Positions 62,917 to 64,000 of a DNA stretch of 64,000 bases are shown in pieces. The notes under the pieces were generated by a model. The model did no database searches and had not been told where the DNA came from. It saw only the letters and a program-made list of their open reading frames with translations. Every line of letters begins with the position of its first letter. Position 1 is the stretch's first letter. Source of the DNA: Marinisporobacter balticus (lineage in GTDB: Bacteria; Bacillota; Clostridia; Peptostreptococcales; Thermotaleaceae); the NCBI RefSeq assembly GCF_004345705.1, contig NZ_SLWV01000021.1, forward strand, positions 6,042-70,041. Reading direction: 5' to 3'. The translations under genes were made by a program, and so were the position numbers.

Positions 62917-62956
62917 GCAATCGGATATAAATATCAAATAGAAATGGGGTGAAATA

Positions 62957-63733
62957 TTGTTTTTGAGTAAATCCCCTATATTTAGTAGAGGAAGAATACT
63001 AAAGCTTGAGATGCTAGATCATCTAAGAGATTTTCCAAAAGATATGATGCAGGTACAGCTTCATGGATATGCAAATGGTATTTTGACAGGATGTCGGTTA
63101 CTTGTAAATGAGGACTACATTATTATAGAACCTGGAATCATCTATTTTGATGAAGAGATCTATGTATTAAAAGAAAATCATAATGTTCCTTATACACATA
63201 CCAATGAAACAGCGATCCTGAAAGTAAAGTTTATGGGAGAGAATGCGAACAAAGATTTTGTAAGTCATGGGACAAAAATTTTTATAGATGCTGATACACA
63301 CATCCATAAAGATGAAATAGAACTTTGTAGATTCAAGCTAAAGAAAGGGGCAAAACTGAGAAATAATTATGTGAACTTTGAAGATATGACAACAGAGTAT
63401 AACACATTAAATAGGATTCATGTACATTTTTCAGCCTATAAAAATAGTACCCTATCCCCTTACGTACTAACAAATTTTGCAAAAGAAGCATTTGGATACA
63501 AACTAAGCAATCCACTAGATATAGCCTTTTGTATGCAGTGTTTGCAAAAGGAAGAAGCAATGAGTAAAGAACTGATCATAAATTATATAGCAGCAAGATT
63601 AGAAATAGATTATAAGGATTATTCAAATGAAAAAATATACAAGTTTTTGGTAGAAATATTGAAAGAAATCAAATCTAGCAAAGGCATGAAAAGAGATAGA
63701 AATTATCTATCAAAGAGAATACTTGTAGATTAG
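62957..63733 (+). CDS. Protein with phage-fibre/baseplate-like N terminus
   Basis: 258 aa. Residues ~40-80 read GYANGILTGCRLLVNEDYII, then EPGIIYFDEEIYVL, a strand pattern (G-x-x-x-G, then x-P-G-x-x-x-x-x-x-x-I) typical for the start of phage tail-fibre or baseplate adaptor proteins. ~90-140 more beta strands, ~145-258 helical (YVLTNFAKEAFGYKLSNPLD). No catalytic motif. The start is TTG 62957 with GGGGTG 5 nt before, or TTG 62963. Last gene of the locus, followed by a strong hairpin. The fibre-like reading supports an injection apparatus but is not decisive. Confidence 0.6.
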   Translation: MFLSKSPIFSRGRILKLEMLDHLRDFPKDMMQVQLHGYANGILTGCRLLVNEDYIIIEPGIIYFDEEIYVLKENHNVPYTHTNETAILKVKFMGENANKDFVSHGTKIFIDADTHIHKDEIELCRFKLKKGAKLRNNYVNFEDMTTEYNTLNRIHVHFSAYKNSTLSPYVLTNFAKEAFGYKLSNPLDIAFCMQCLQKEEAMSKELIINYIAARLEIDYKDYSNEKIYKFLVEILKEIKSSKGMKRDRNYLSKRILVD

Positions 63734-63739
63734 GAGATT

Positions 63740-63800
63740 ATGAAGGAAATATATGATGAGATACATTTCCTTCATATTAAATATAGCTTTTTTATATTTT
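63740..63800 (+). terminator. Terminator at the end of the injection-like locus
   Basis: Perfect arms ATGAAGGAAAT (63740-63750) and ATTTCCTTCAT (63775-63785); a T-rich tract (ATTAAATATAGCTTTTTTAT) follows. It lies 7 bp after the last stop. Nothing with a full gene follows in 63801-64000; GGAGG at 63901-63905 and an apparently frame-broken coding stretch run off the right edge. Confidence 0.75.
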
Positions 63801-64000
63801 ACTTATATCAAGTTGTTTATCTATACATTTAAGTGCAAAAGAAGATTAAAAAATAAAATGAGGTTTTATAAGTGAGAACTAAGTAGACCATAGAATATTA
63901 GGAGGAAGTCTGAAATATATCAAGATAACAGTCCAATAAGTTTATGGGCATAGCAAACAAGCCATTGAAGATGACTTTAAAAATCAATTTACTTTCTATT

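Noticed and set aside
48517..63733. TerY-P (tellurite-resistance) triad
   Set aside because: VWA and PP2C genes are present, but the VWA protein is exported, no kinase or TerD-type gene is visible, and the tube/sheath-like genes are not explained.
48517..63733. Integrated prophage or R-type tailocin
   Set aside because: No integrase, capsid, terminase, lysis, tape-measure or standard baseplate genes; FHA, PP2C and Hsp70 genes are foreign to phage tails.
1..64000. CRISPR array, tRNA or rRNA genes
   Set aside because: No regularly spaced repeats and no tRNA-like or rRNA-like conserved sequence were noticed on reading; a covariance search was not possible.

Overview
The window is AT-rich DNA from a spore-forming, anaerobic, amino-acid-using member of the Clostridia. 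The evidence is a small acid-soluble spore protein gene with a possible sigma-G promoter, a NuoE/NuoF/NfnB-type flavin transhydrogenase, sigma-54-controlled alanine metabolism, clostridial riboswitches, S-layer homology domains, many TTG/GTG starts and strong AGGAGG ribosome binding sites. No rRNA, tRNA, CRISPR array or intact insertion sequence was seen. Genus cannot be decided from the sequence alone.

Left to right: (1) 1-4.8 kb, plus strand: a cut-off sodium:solute symporter, an FCD regulator, a DapA-family lyase and a split FAD/iron-sulfur amino acid oxidase, resembling proline/hydroxyproline or opine oxidation. (2) 4.8-9.75 kb, minus strand: a lysine-riboswitch-led operon (DeoR-type regulator, asd, dapA, dapB, dapH) for diaminopimelate/lysine. 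(3) 9.8-16.2 kb: M20 peptidase, CPBP protease, DegV, a TPP-riboswitch-controlled thiT, a SASP gene, a methyltransferase, a cold shock protein and hslO, followed by about 1 kb holding two gene relics (a transposase tail and an SLH fragment). (4) 16.8-26.5 kb: a cobalamin-riboswitch operon encoding a DUF4430 lipoprotein, a complete ECF transporter (T, fused A1A2, S), and three secreted proteins built from the alpha/alpha-barrel and beta-domain parts found in animal intrinsic factor/transcobalamin, one of them carrying S-layer anchors. It reads as a cell-surface vitamin B12 capture system. (5) 26.6-35 kb, minus strand: gpmI, a GNAT acetyltransferase and a three-gene Stn-like electron-bifurcating transhydrogenase. 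(6) 35.3-41.3 kb: a 5-oxoprolinase cluster (ycsI-like gene, IclR regulator, pxpA, NRAMP-like transporter, pxpB, pxpC) with candidate operators. (7) 41.3-48.1 kb: a UvrD-type helicase, then a sigma-54 activator beside a -24/-12 promoter that leads an ald-nhaC operon.

(8) 48.5-63.7 kb, plus strand, is the most unusual part: thirteen genes in one direction, ending at a hairpin. They encode a secreted/membrane von Willebrand A protein, a 721-residue protein with contractile-sheath-like features, two 63%-identical 141-residue tube-like proteins, a J-domain protein, two FHA proteins, an apparently active PP2C phosphatase, a membrane-bound degenerate PP2C with TPR-like repeats, two unrecognised proteins, an SAP-like/Hsp70 ATPase fusion and a protein with a phage-fibre-like N terminus. 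The combination of sheath/tube-like proteins with FHA/PP2C signalling resembles the threonine-phosphorylation control of Gram-negative type VI secretion, here in a Gram-positive and with DnaJ/Hsp70-type chaperones. I infer a contractile-injection-like apparatus. That is a hypothesis resting on motif reading, not on any search.
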